Assembly: GCA_034110565.1 (NCBI GenBank) | Contig: JAWUYY010000049.1 | Span: forward strand, 1 to 50,673 | Reading direction: 5' to 3' | DNA: 50,673 bases | From: Bermanella sp034110565 | GTDB taxonomy: Bacteria > Pseudomonadota > Gammaproteobacteria > Pseudomonadales > Oceanobacteraceae | Shown: positions 24,508-33,387 of the stretch, piece after piece | How positions within the stretch are numbered: the first letter of the stretch is position 1 | Layout of the letters: each line of letters opens with the position of its first letter | Translations under genes and position numbers: made by a program | Notes under the pieces: generated by a model | The model's database searches: none | What the model was told of the DNA's origin: nothing | What the model saw: only the letters and a program-made list of their open reading frames with translations

Positions 24508-26196
24508 ATGAGAATTCTAGTTGTAGATGACCAAGCAACGAACCGAGCGATTCTTGTTTGGTTATTAGAGGATGATGGTCATGAAGTCATTGAAGCTAAA
24601 GATGGACTAGAAGCGGTTAATTTATTTCAAGCATCACCCATCGATATTATTTTAATGGATGTCATGATGCCTGTTATGGATGGGATGCAAGCCACAAGAA
24701 AGATAAAAAATCTTTGTACTGATGGAAATCATGTCCCCATCATTTTTTTAACTGCACTAGAAGATGATAAAGCACTGAGTGAGTGTTTAGAGTCAGGCGG
24801 TGATGATTTTTTATCCAAGCCCTATAACGAAGCCGTGCTTAAAGCGAAAATAATTGCTCACCTTCGGATTCGTGAATTAACCCAGCAAATAACTGAAAAA
24901 AATAATGAATTAACTCTGTACAATAATCGCTGGGAACGAGAAAGAAATATAGTTTCTCATATATTCAATCTTGCGTTAGAACATAATCTCAGTGATTGCT
25001 CAAATTTACGTAGTTATATTGCACCTGCATCTACTTTTAATGGTGATATTTTACTATCTGCACCAAGCCCAAGTGGCGGCCTATATGTATTTTTAGGTGA
25101 CTTTACTGGGCACGGTTTAGGCGCATCCATTGGCACCTTACCTATTGCCAATAGCTTTGACCAACTGGCCAGTCGGCATTTAAGTGTGGGAGAAATTGCT
25201 TACGAATTTAATCGTATGTTATTGACTATGTTGCCTGACTATATGTTTTGTTGCGCAACTTTGCTTGAGCTGAACCCGCAAGGAAATAGTGTACAGTTAT
25301 GGACGGGAGGGCTACCAAACGGCTACATCATTAATGCAGATGGTACCATTAAAGAGCCTATAATCTCTCGGAATATCCCCCTAGGTATTGAGAAGAGTGA
25401 AAAATTCAACAAAGGGTTCGAGGTTAAGACATTAGCTGAGGGTGAAAAAATCATCCTATTAACAGACGGTATTATTGAAGCAGAAAATGGATCCGGAGAA
25501 TTTTTTACAGAAGAGGGTCTGCTGAGTATTTTTGTTTCGGGCCGAACCAATCCAATTGAAGGCATACTTGAAACACTGCATGGTTTTACGCAAGGGGCTG
25601 AGCAAAATGATGACATTACGTTAGTGGAAGTGAGTGCAGGTCCTGTAAAAATAAAAGGTGATAAGCCAATTATTCAAGCTCAGCATGAAGGTGTGAATTG
25701 GAATATTAGCTCACAATTAGGGGTTGCAGATTTTCGGCGGGCCCATCCTGTTGAAGAACTTATGTCTATTTTAGGCGCGCAGACACTGCTAAGACCCAAT
25801 AAAGATGTAATTGGTCTGTTACTGGCTGAATTGTATAGTAATGCTTTAGAGCACGGTATTTTACAGTTATCTTCAGAATTAAAGCGCAATGAAGAAGGCT
25901 TTATTGAATATTATACGCAAAGAGATGAACGCTTAAAGAAATTAGAAGACGGCTATATCAATATTAGTTGCCAACTAACCTATGATGACGACAAAGAACT
26001 GGTTCTTAGAATTAAAATGGAAGATTCAGGTATTGGTTTTGATGTTGAAAGTGTCATGCAAGGAGCCCGGGAAGACTCCTTTGGTCGGGGACTATCTCTC
26101 ATTCGTAAAGTGTGCAAACGCACACAATACTTAAAGAATGGCTGCGCAATTGAAGTGGACTTTCCCGTTACGAGCAACGTGAGTATGGATGCCTAG
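24508..26196 (+). CDS. Response regulator / PP2C phosphatase / anti-sigma kinase (HsbR-like)
   Basis: 562 aa, three domains. REC (1-120): acidic pair D7-D8, phospho-acceptor Asp51 in LMDVMMP, Thr82 and Lys104. A coiled linker follows to about 145. PP2C/SpoIIE phosphatase (about 160-375): metal Asp in FNGDILLS, GDFTGHGLGA, LTDGIIEAEN, EQNDDITLVE. C-terminal HATPase of RsbW type (about 405-555): LLLAELYSNALEHG, EDSGIGFD, FGRGLSLIRK. The order matches Pseudomonas HsbR, which acts both as phosphatase and kinase of HsbA. Cytosolic; the input kinase is not identified. It overlaps the UPF0149 gene by 4 nt. Confidence 0.92.
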   Translation: MRILVVDDQATNRAILVWLLEDDGHEVIEAKDGLEAVNLFQASPIDIILMDVMMPVMDGMQATRKIKNLCTDGNHVPIIFLTALEDDKALSECLESGGDDFLSKPYNEAVLKAKIIAHLRIRELTQQITEKNNELTLYNNRWERERNIVSHIFNLALEHNLSDCSNLRSYIAPASTFNGDILLSAPSPSGGLYVFLGDFTGHGLGASIGTLPIANSFDQLASRHLSVGEIAYEFNRMLLTMLPDYMFCCATLLELNPQGNSVQLWTGGLPNGYIINADGTIKEPIISRNIPLGIEKSEKFNKGFEVKTLAEGEKIILLTDGIIEAENGSGEFFTEEGLLSIFVSGRTNPIEGILETLHGFTQGAEQNDDITLVEVSAGPVKIKGDKPIIQAQHEGVNWNISSQLGVADFRRAHPVEELMSILGAQTLLRPNKDVIGLLLAELYSNALEHGILQLSSELKRNEEGFIEYYTQRDERLKKLEDGYINISCQLTYDDDKELVLRIKMEDSGIGFDVESVMQGAREDSFGRGLSLIRKVCKRTQYLKNGCAIEVDFPVTSNVSMDA

Positions 26197-26771
26197 CTTT
26201 CATCACCGTTGTAGAGTAAAAATAAATCAATCACATTGTCAGGGATGCTGGCACATACCTGTAAACTTAGATTTTCATCGTCATCAATATCTTTAAATGC
26301 GTCATCGTCGGCGTTAAGACCAGAAGCGTAGACAATAGGGAAAAGTAGCTCAGCGGCATTTTCTTCGTCTTTTCCATACCAAGCATCATGTTGTTCGATA
26401 CTCAATAAAATAAAACCAATGGCCCAGTTTTCTAGTGGTGCAGCTTCGCCGTCTTCGTCACCTTCAACATTTAGGTCACAAGGAACTGGGAAGCTTTGAC
26501 CCGATTCAACTAATTCAATGATTTCTTTTTGTAGTAGGTTGATTAGATCAATGATTTCAGCTTTTACGCGGTCTGATGGCCATTTAGGCTCACCATTGAA
26601 AATCATCGGTATCAACGCATCATTTGATAATGTTTGTGGACTGACCGCATTGGCAGTCAGTAAGCCATGCAATGCAAAAAAATCTAATCCTTCGGCGTCT
26701 TCGGCTTGGTCTTCTAGAAATAACGCAAGCGTCTCTAGTTGGTCTTCATTTAACGCGGCGGTGGTTGTCAT
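26193..26771 (-). CDS. UPF0149 (YgfB/YecA-like) family protein
   Basis: 192 aa, acidic, all-helical. It opens with LNEDQLETLALFLEDQ and has the family segments LDFFALHGLLTANAVSP, ALIPMIFNGEPKW and the WAIGFILLSIEQHDAW motif. There is no C-terminal SEC-C zinc motif, so it is the YgfB-like short form. Cytosolic; YgfB homologues affect gene expression in Pseudomonas, but the role here is not known. Convergent with the HsbR-like gene, stop codons overlapping. Confidence 0.85.
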   Translation of the reverse strand: MTTTAALNEDQLETLALFLEDQAEDAEGLDFFALHGLLTANAVSPQTLSNDALIPMIFNGEPKWPSDRVKAEIIDLINLLQKEIIELVESGQSFPVPCDLNVEGDEDGEAAPLENWAIGFILLSIEQHDAWYGKDEENAAELLFPIVYASGLNADDDAFKDIDDDENLSLQVCASIPDNVIDLFLLYNGDES

Positions 26772-26847
26772 GTGGCTTGTTCGCTTGTAATTAACGGATA
26801 GACTGCTTTATGCTGCAGTATACCAGACTTTAGTAGATTGATAGCCC

Positions 26848-27798
26848 ATGCGCGGACCCAGAGTAACCTTAGAGCAATGGCGGACGCTACAAGCCGTAGT
26901 GGATCACGGAGGGTATGCGCAAGCCGCAGAAGCCCTCCATAAAAGCCAATCATCCATCAGCTATACCGTGTCAAAGTTGCAGGAGCAAATTGGTATGGAG
27001 CTGCTGCATATTGAAGGGCGAAAAGCCGTATTGACCAGTGCAGGTGAAGCCTTACTGCAGCGCTCACGTAATTTAATTGATCATGCCATGGAAATAGAGC
27101 AGGTGGCCGCCAGTTTGGAGCAAGGTTGGGAAGCACAGGTTGCCTTGGCAACGGATGCTATCTTTCCCAAATCCATATTGATTAGTGCTTTTAAGCAATT
27201 TCTGCCTGAAAGCCGCGGCTGTAAAATGCTAATGCGCGAAGAAGTATTATCGGGCGCAGCAGAAGTGCTACTAGAGAAAAAGGTGGATCTGTCCATCTCA
27301 CCTTGGGTGCCACCTGGTTTTTTAGGCGAAAAGTTGATGGTCATCGATTTTATTGCAGTGGCTCACCCTGACCATGCGCTACATAAGTTAGGGCATAAAG
27401 TTAGCAGTAATGACCTCAGCCAGCACCTGCATGTGGTGATCAAAGATTCTGGGGTTAAACAAAATAGAGATTCAGGCTGGATTGGATCAGACTTACGCTG
27501 GACGGTAACAAATTTAGAAAGCGCAAGGCAATTAGTATTAGAAGGCTTAGGCTTTTCTTGGATTCCCATACACGAAGCATGTGAATACATAAAAAAAGGC
27601 TTGTTGCTTCCTTTAGATTTAGAGGAAGACTATCAAAAAATAGGCGCGCTATATTTGGTGTTTGCGAACAAATCCATTGCCGGTCCTGCCACGGAGTTAT
27701 TAGCGGCTTGCATTAAATCGTGCACTAAAGAATATATGAAACAGCAACCCACCACCTTGGATGAGCTGCGTCAGCTTATAGCGTCAAGAAATGATTAG
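26848..27798 (+). CDS. LysR-type transcriptional regulator
   Basis: 316 aa. The N-terminal winged HTH (VTLEQWRTLQAVVDHGGYAQAAEALHKSQSSISYTVSKLQEQIG) is followed by the linker helix and an effector domain starting near residue 95 with VALATDAIFP; the LEKKVDLSISPW segment is a usual ligand-pocket strand. The inducer and targets are unknown. It is divergent from the UPF0149 gene (76-bp gap), the commonest place for its operator. Its stop is 1 nt from the end of the convergent deacetylase gene. Confidence 0.9.
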   Translation: MRGPRVTLEQWRTLQAVVDHGGYAQAAEALHKSQSSISYTVSKLQEQIGMELLHIEGRKAVLTSAGEALLQRSRNLIDHAMEIEQVAASLEQGWEAQVALATDAIFPKSILISAFKQFLPESRGCKMLMREEVLSGAAEVLLEKKVDLSISPWVPPGFLGEKLMVIDFIAVAHPDHALHKLGHKVSSNDLSQHLHVVIKDSGVKQNRDSGWIGSDLRWTVTNLESARQLVLEGLGFSWIPIHEACEYIKKGLLLPLDLEEDYQKIGALYLVFANKSIAGPATELLAACIKSCTKEYMKQQPTTLDELRQLIASRND

Positions 27799-27799
27799 C

Positions 27800-28897
27800 C
27801 TAGTCTTTCCATTGTTGCAGCTTGTCTAAGGCAATAAATGGCATGGAAAACCAATAGTAACCTTTCGTGCTTTTAGATGGCGCAGTGCAATTATATCGAC
27901 TGCGTCCAACGTCAAGATTTCCTTCAAATTGAGCCTCAATAATCAGCTCGTCTGCGCTAATGGTTGCTGTTGTAGGAATGGTTTGACCATTATAAAAACA
28001 CTGACTTTGAAGATGACGTATATCGTGTGCTTGGCTAACCAGAGTTAACTTGGGAGCGGGTTGTCCAGCTTGGCGAACTTCATGACTGGGTGCATAACGA
28101 ATAACAGGGAAAACGAGACTGTTCAGCTTAGTCTTTAGTGTCGCGAGATTGGCATAAATACCTGATGCCGGGAAACGAGGTAAGGCTTGAAAGTCGCTGT
28201 ATTGATTGATGCCACCAGATTGCTGCGCTAAACCAATATAGCCTTCTTCTTTGAGTATTACCTTCAAGGCTTCATCGAACTCACCATAAGGGTAGGCAAA
28301 CAACCCAAGTCTTGGCCCTAGCTGCTCTTCTAAGCGCGCCTGAGCCATTTTAATATCGTCACCAATACGTTGTTGCCATTGAATATCGGTTTCATTTTCT
28401 AGCCGTTCTAGTAGATGCAAGTGCTGATAGCTATGGTTGGCAATACTCGCACCGTGCTCTTCCATTTCTTTTAGTTGTTCCCACGTCATGGTGTCGCCGT
28501 GTTTCTTATCCGTGGCTTGCGGGCTAATGAAAACGGTAAACGGCCATGCGCGTTGTTTGAGTTGGGGGTAGGCCGCGTCATAAATGGAGGCGTAGCCGTC
28601 ATCAAATGTGATGGATAATGTTTTTTTCTCAAAAGGGGTGTTACTACGAATACGCTCAATCACATAATCCAGTGGTTTTACATCAAAACCAAGCTCAGTA
28701 ATTAGCTCTAAATGTGTGATGAATGCTTCAGCAGAAATACTGGTACTTGGTGGCGTATCGTCACTCACATGGTGATACTGCAATATGATCGCTTGGTGTT
28801 GGCGTAGAGAATCTGTACCGCTGGAATCGCTGTGCGCATGAAGCGAAAACAATAGGCAATAAACCAATGTGATTATGGATAATAATGTTGAAGACAT
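27800..28897 (-). CDS. Exported polysaccharide deacetylase (NodB domain)
   Basis: 365 aa with a signal peptide (MSSTLLSIITLVYCLLFSLHAHS). The carbohydrate esterase 4 domain spans about residues 35-250: LQYHHVSDDTPPS, the catalytic/metal motif TFDDGYAS, the His pair NHSYQH and FAYPYGEF. The C-terminal 110 residues form a beta-rich unknown domain. It would remove N-acetyl groups from a surface or cell-wall glycan in the periplasm. No glycan synthase is adjacent. It starts 25 nt inside the upstream J-domain gene, so the two are coupled. Confidence 0.9.
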   Translation of the reverse strand: MSSTLLSIITLVYCLLFSLHAHSDSSGTDSLRQHQAIILQYHHVSDDTPPSTSISAEAFITHLELITELGFDVKPLDYVIERIRSNTPFEKKTLSITFDDGYASIYDAAYPQLKQRAWPFTVFISPQATDKKHGDTMTWEQLKEMEEHGASIANHSYQHLHLLERLENETDIQWQQRIGDDIKMAQARLEEQLGPRLGLFAYPYGEFDEALKVILKEEGYIGLAQQSGGINQYSDFQALPRFPASGIYANLATLKTKLNSLVFPVIRYAPSHEVRQAGQPAPKLTLVSQAHDIRHLQSQCFYNGQTIPTTATISADELIIEAQFEGNLDVGRSRYNCTAPSKSTKGYYWFSMPFIALDKLQQWKD

Positions 28898-29463
28898 TGC
28901 ATGGCCTGGTGAATTTGAACAAGAATATCGGCATCACCACCTCTGTCAGGATGGTGTTGCATTGCTAGGCGGCGATACTGGAGTTTTATAGTTTTAAAGT
29001 CAACGGGCTCGTCTAGGCCGAGCACACTCAATGCGTTTTGTTTTTGTGTGTCGTTAAAATAGTAGCGCCAAAAATGCTCGAGTAATTGTTGGATATCCGA
29101 TTCGGTGGTGCTCAGTAAGTGTCGGGTGTCTAAATAAAACAACCCTAATGGATCATGTTGAGTTAAGGTTTGATTATGCGACTTTAGCTTGTCGTCATCT
29201 TGCTTGTACACCTTAGTGATGATCTCTAGACTCGAAATGGATAATGCATATTGTTGGTGGATTGATGTCTTGATTTGTAAGCGGTAAAGGGCATTAAATA
29301 TTAAAAAGTGACAGCGAAAAAGTGATAGAGAGTTGCTTAGGCAATCTTTACTGAGTCGGCCTATCTTTTGTAAATATTGAATGACGTCATATTCTTTACA
29401 ATAAGGGTGAGTAAGAATAAATGTTTCAATATCTTGGCTTAAATCAAAGTTAAACATGGTCAT
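28873..29463 (-). CDS. DnaJ-related protein with C-terminal J domain
   Basis: 196 aa. The N-terminal 130 residues match the DNAJ-related region (starts FILTHPYCKEYDVIQYLQK, with LSLFRCHFLIFNALYRLQ). A J domain fills residues about 145-196, with the HPD triad in AMQHHPDRGGD. It should stimulate DnaK on some client; which is unknown. The J domain is C-terminal, the reverse of DnaJ. The start is uncertain between two Met codons 6 nt apart. It overlaps the deacetylase gene. Confidence 0.85.
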   Translation of the reverse strand: MTMFNFDLSQDIETFILTHPYCKEYDVIQYLQKIGRLSKDCLSNSLSLFRCHFLIFNALYRLQIKTSIHQQYALSISSLEIITKVYKQDDDKLKSHNQTLTQHDPLGLFYLDTRHLLSTTESDIQQLLEHFWRYYFNDTQKQNALSVLGLDEPVDFKTIKLQYRRLAMQHHPDRGGDADILVQIHQAMQCLQHYYP

Positions 29464-29523
29464 CTTGTCATGATGCGAATTTATAAAGCTTAGTTGATAA
29501 TAACAGCCTAATTAAGGATAAAC

Positions 29524-30552
29524 ATGGACAAAAAACGCTTACCAATAGGCTCTGCGGTATCACACGCGGCATTAATGACGGGAAATATTGATGACACCTC
29601 CGGCTGGGTAGCTCAATCGAAAGAATCAGATCTGGTGATTTTCGAATGTAAAAGCGGTGCGAAACCCGCTTTATTGTATCGATTATTTAAATCCCTGCGC
29701 GCCATTAGCCTAACCGCTACTTTACTGCCTGCTATCGCCATAATATTGCTCAGTCTTGCGCAGGGGTTGAGTCTTGATGTCTTTACGCTCAGTACTGCCT
29801 TACTGGCTATGCTCATGCTGCAAGTTGCGGTTAATGTGTTTAATGATGTAGAGGACTATTTAAAGTTAATTGATCTACCTGATTCATTAGGCGGCAGTGG
29901 TGTGATTCAGTCTGGTTGGTTAAGCGCCAGTCAAATGAATCGCCTTGCTTGGGTTGCATTTGGCCTTGCGTGTTTATTGGCACTGCCAGCCATTATTAAA
30001 GCGCCTGAATATGTGCTCATATGTGCAGCTTTAGCTGGTTTAGGCGTGTTGGGCTACTCAGGCAAACCCTTTCGATTTAAGTATCGTGCATTAGGTGATG
30101 TGTTTGTTTTCTTATTGTGTGGGCCGGTATTAACTCTAGGTGTTAGCATCGCGGCAACAAATACATTTGATGTGAGCGCGGTTTTATTAGGTGTGTTTTT
30201 TGGATTACTAGCATGTGGCATTCTAAACGCCAATAACATCAATGATATTCACGTGGATAGTCAAAGCGGGGCGCAAACATTAGCCAGTGTGTTGGGGTTT
30301 GAAAAAGCAAGGTGGCTGCAATTATCATATTACGCTGTTGCGCTAATCAGCTTGCTACCTTTAGCTTGGTTATTAGGTGGTTGGTTGTTATTGCCTTGGT
30401 TGGTGTTACCTTTAATTTATAAACATATTTCTGTTTTATTTAAAGCGCAGACCTGCGACCAAGACTCTTTGGCGCAAATACGGTTTGATGCGGCAAAACT
30501 GCATATGGCATTAAGTGTCATGACTTGCTTGGGCTTGTTCATCATTACTTAA
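29524..30552 (+). CDS. UbiA-family prenyltransferase (MenA-like)
   Basis: 342 aa, about eight membrane helices after a roughly 50-residue soluble start. The two Asp-rich motifs of the family are NVFNDVEDYLKLID (near 110) and NNINDIHVDSQSGAQTLA (near 240). The second resembles MenA (NNxRDxxxDxxxGKxTLA) more than UbiA. It would transfer a polyprenyl chain to an aromatic acceptor in the inner membrane. The long polar N-terminus is unusual. No men genes are beside it, so the acceptor is unclear. greB follows after 22 bp. Confidence 0.85.
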   Translation: MDKKRLPIGSAVSHAALMTGNIDDTSGWVAQSKESDLVIFECKSGAKPALLYRLFKSLRAISLTATLLPAIAIILLSLAQGLSLDVFTLSTALLAMLMLQVAVNVFNDVEDYLKLIDLPDSLGGSGVIQSGWLSASQMNRLAWVAFGLACLLALPAIIKAPEYVLICAALAGLGVLGYSGKPFRFKYRALGDVFVFLLCGPVLTLGVSIAATNTFDVSAVLLGVFFGLLACGILNANNINDIHVDSQSGAQTLASVLGFEKARWLQLSYYAVALISLLPLAWLLGGWLLLPWLVLPLIYKHISVLFKAQTCDQDSLAQIRFDAAKLHMALSVMTCLGLFIIT

Positions 30553-30574
30553 GCGTTAATTACTATGGTGTTAC

Positions 30575-31054
30575 GTGAAAACAAAATTAGTCACTGAGAA
30601 AGGGTTCGAATCGCTGAAGCAGGAGCTTGATCATTTGTGGCGAGTGTATCGACCTGAAATCACCGAAAAAGTCACGTGGGCGGCCAGTTTGGGTGATCGA
30701 TCCGAAAATGCAGACTACAAAGAAAATAAGCGCATTCTTAGGCAGATAGATAGTCGCGTGCGCTATTTGAGTAAATGCATCGAGAATCTGCAGGTGGTGC
30801 CTTATTCGCCACAGCAAGAGGGCAAAGTCTTCTTTGGTGCTTATGTGATCGTTGAAAATGAAGACGGGGATGAAAAAAAGTTTCGTATAGTAGGCCCCGA
30901 AGAAATTTATGCGCAAAGCAAGAATATATCCATTGATAGCCCTATGGCGAGGGCCTTATTGGGTAAAGAAGTGGGTGATGAAGCGCAAGTACACACCCCT
31001 CACGGCATACAACTTTGGTATATAAACAGCATTCAATACCAAACCCTTGATTAG
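30575..31054 (+). CDS. greB: Transcript cleavage factor GreB
   Basis: 159 aa, the GreB type. The N-terminal coiled-coil has WAASLGDRSENADYKENKRILRQIDSR, whose tip Asp/Glu bring the second Mg to RNA polymerase. The C-terminal globular part has YSPQQEGKVFFGA and ISIDSPMARALLGKEVGDEA. It rescues backtracked RNA polymerase. The start is GTG at 30575, since MKTKLVTEKGFE aligns with the E. coli N-terminus. No strong Shine-Dalgarno. Confidence 0.96.
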   Translation: MKTKLVTEKGFESLKQELDHLWRVYRPEITEKVTWAASLGDRSENADYKENKRILRQIDSRVRYLSKCIENLQVVPYSPQQEGKVFFGAYVIVENEDGDEKKFRIVGPEEIYAQSKNISIDSPMARALLGKEVGDEAQVHTPHGIQLWYINSIQYQTLD

Positions 31055-31143
31055 ACGTTTTAAGTCAGTCACAAAAACAGGCATTGTGAAGCACCTTTGT
31101 TAGATTGATCTAAACTTAGATAAGGTTCTATTGGAGTGGCGGT

Positions 31144-31575
31144 ATGCGCTGGCTAATTATTGTATTTTTTATAGGGATAACCCCTTATGCACTGGCTTCG
31201 GATGAGCCTCGTCAAGGGGTGGCAGACGCTTCTAATTTGGGGGTGTCTATTTATGACGTTAAAGGCATGGGCAATTGGCAGAAAGGCAGTCGCGGAGGGC
31301 AAATTCGCCTAATTATCACCCGTATGGCAAAGCAAGATGAAGTCTTTTTGCAGTGGGTTCAGTGGAATGATAAAGGTCCAGAATTAGTCAAAAGTACGGT
31401 GGCCATTAAAGAAATTCAAGAAAAAGGGCGTTATAAAGTTGACTTTATTCGTCGCGAAACCAGCGGCCATACACGTCATATTGTATTGGGTTTAGAAAAC
31501 TTGTACGACAAATCATCTACGCGAGTGATCATTGAAGTACAGGATTTAGGCCTTTATACCTGCAAGTTTGAATAA
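31144..31575 (+). CDS. Small exported protein of unknown function
   Basis: 143 aa. Signal peptide MRWLIIVFFIGITPYALA, cut after ALA near residue 18. The mature part is beta-rich with many alternating charged and hydrophobic residues (QIRLIITRM, VFLQWVQW, RYKVDFIRRE, RVIIEVQDLG) and ends with a single Cys (YTCKFE). I do not recognise the family. Probably periplasmic. It is 90 bp after greB with its own leader. Confidence 0.7.
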   Translation: MRWLIIVFFIGITPYALASDEPRQGVADASNLGVSIYDVKGMGNWQKGSRGGQIRLIITRMAKQDEVFLQWVQWNDKGPELVKSTVAIKEIQEKGRYKVDFIRRETSGHTRHIVLGLENLYDKSSTRVIIEVQDLGLYTCKFE

Positions 31576-31620
31576 AGCATACGGTTTGATGTTTAGCGGA
31601 TAATGGTGAGTAGGGAATTA

Positions 31621-31660
31621 GTAATGCTTACTTTCGCTGATTGTAAGAAAGCAGCATTAC
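31621..31660. terminator. Long hairpin between convergent genes
   Basis: GTAATGCT pairs with AGCATTAC and CTTTC with GAAAG, broken by a small bulge, with an 11-nt loop. It lies between two convergent stops (31575 and 31699), so a bidirectional terminator is likely although the flanking T tracts are short. Confidence 0.5.
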
Positions 31661-31698
31661 GCTTATTTTCCAAACGTAATGCGCTTATAGAAATACAG

Positions 31699-32676
31699 CT
31701 AGAACTGGTTAGACTCTATTTCATCAAAGATATTAATCGTATCAATTAGGTTGTCAGGCTTTAATCTTGGCGGCATTTGTGCGAACTCTCCCACGCCTTC
31801 AATCGTTTGTGCATCGGCGTATTCATACGCTTCTTTTTCTTCACTTCTATCGATCGCTAGGCTTTCAAAATCAAAAAGTTGAGTGTCTGCTAATTGAGAA
31901 GGTGCGATGTTTTGCATTGCCGTAAAAACCTGCTGAACGCGCCCAGGCGTGTCAATTTCCCATTGAGTGAGCATAGCTTTAATATTTTGGCGTTGCAGGT
32001 TTTCTTGGCTACCACATAAGTTACACGGAATAATAGGGTATTGCTTTAATGCAGAAAACTCACTGATATCGCTTTCTCTGCAATAAGCTAAAGGTCGAAT
32101 AACAATATTTCGTTTGTCATTACTTAATAGTTTTGGCGGCATCGCTGCAAAGCGTGCACCGTGGAATAAATTCAAAAATAAAGTTTCTACAATATCATCA
32201 CGATGATGGCCAAGCGCCACTTTTGTGCAGCCAATGTCTTCTGCAAAACCATAAAGAGTCCCTCGACGCAGTCGGGAGCAGAGCGCGCAAGTGGTGCGAC
32301 CTTCGGGCACTTTTTCTTTGACCACAGAATAGGTGTCACGATTAACAATATAATATTCAATACCTAACGTATCTAAGTAGCTGGGTAAGATATGTTCAGG
32401 AAAACCCGGTTGCTTTTGGTCTAGGTTGACTGCCACCAGTTCAAAATTCACCGGTGCACTTTTTTGCAGGCTGATTAAAATATCCAGCATGGTGTAGCTG
32501 TCTTTGCCGCCAGATAAGCACACCATAATGCGGTCACCTTCTTCAATCATGTTGAAGTCAGCAATGGCACGGCCAGCATCACGGCGAAGGCGTTTTTGAA
32601 GTTTATTAAATTCTGTTTTTTGCTTTTTGTCTGTCTCAGGTGTCTCAGACACACTGGCATCAACGAACTGAACCAT
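31699..32676 (-). CDS. ttcA: tRNA 2-thiocytidine(32) synthetase TtcA
   Basis: 325 aa. PP-loop ATPase motif CLSGGKDSYTML near residue 54, the Cys pair TTCALCSRLRRG near 130, and IPCNLCGS near 218, which hold the [4Fe-4S] cluster; GHHRDDIVETLFLNL is the family signature. It thiolates C32 in certain tRNAs using ATP and a cysteine-desulfurase-derived sulfur. The C-terminal extension (about 260-325) is acidic and somewhat longer than in E. coli. Neighbour to the fnr/cco block, a frequent arrangement in this group. Confidence 0.95.
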   Translation of the reverse strand: MVQFVDASVSETPETDKKQKTEFNKLQKRLRRDAGRAIADFNMIEEGDRIMVCLSGGKDSYTMLDILISLQKSAPVNFELVAVNLDQKQPGFPEHILPSYLDTLGIEYYIVNRDTYSVVKEKVPEGRTTCALCSRLRRGTLYGFAEDIGCTKVALGHHRDDIVETLFLNLFHGARFAAMPPKLLSNDKRNIVIRPLAYCRESDISEFSALKQYPIIPCNLCGSQENLQRQNIKAMLTQWEIDTPGRVQQVFTAMQNIAPSQLADTQLFDFESLAIDRSEEKEAYEYADAQTIEGVGEFAQMPPRLKPDNLIDTINIFDEIESNQF

Positions 32677-32775
32677 TTTACAACCTAGCGAAACTTACAT
32701 AAGTTGCGGATTCTAGCGCAAATAATGACTCTTTGCCTATGAAATAGGGTTATAAGCCATAACTTGTTTTGTGGA

Positions 32776-33267
32776 TTAAGCGGCTAAATCGGTTTGATAT
32801 TTGAGCGCTTTGAAACGTTCTATGTAGGTTTCGATACCGTTTTGGGGGCGACTATGAAAATGTCGACGCCAAAACTTAGCCATAGCGATGACATCATTAG
32901 GGTCCGGCAGAGATTTGCCTTTACGTTCATATAGTAGCCATGCAATGGCGGTGGCGTAGCGCAAATTGGTAGTGAGTTCACAATGAGGTTTTATTAGGAA
33001 CCCATGTTGGCTGGCCAAACCTCTGACTTTACTGGCAAGCTCAGGATCTTTTGCAAGATATTGGTCCCATAACAATTGATGGCTGCGTGGGGTTATGTGA
33101 TAGATCCCTAAGCCTCGGCCTTTGTTTTGTTTTAGCTCGTAGCCCATGGCTGATTCTACAGCTGCAGTTCCCATTAATAATGTTTCAGCCGCTAAAGAGT
33201 ACTGGTTCAAATATTCTAGAGTGGGGCGAATAACTAGGTGCCGAAGTTCATCGGGGCACAATCCCAT
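32776..33267 (-). CDS. Unknown protein, possible lysozyme/transglycosylase-like
   Basis: 163 aa, no signal peptide. The segment AAVESAMGYELKQNKGRGLGIYHITPRSH recalls the Glu-helix plus G-L-(F/Y)-Q/H-I strand of lysozyme-like or phage transglycosylase folds, with Glu38 as the candidate acid. The C-terminal part (RYATAIAWLLYERKGK to KFWRRHFHSRPQNG) is basic and aromatic. I have no firm family. It lies between fnr and ttcA, reading the same way; 120 bp separate it from fnr. Function uncertain. Confidence 0.6.
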   Translation of the reverse strand: MGLCPDELRHLVIRPTLEYLNQYSLAAETLLMGTAAVESAMGYELKQNKGRGLGIYHITPRSHQLLWDQYLAKDPELASKVRGLASQHGFLIKPHCELTTNLRYATAIAWLLYERKGKSLPDPNDVIAMAKFWRRHFHSRPQNGIETYIERFKALKYQTDLAA

Positions 33268-33387
33268 GTGAGTTTGTCCTTGAATCCTGCGTAAGCTTCA
33301 TGTGTTGAGTTAGTTAAACACTAGATGCAAACTAGAAAAAAGCAAAAATATAACTTGCATTTTAATTTTTTCTTTTTCTTCAGGGTG

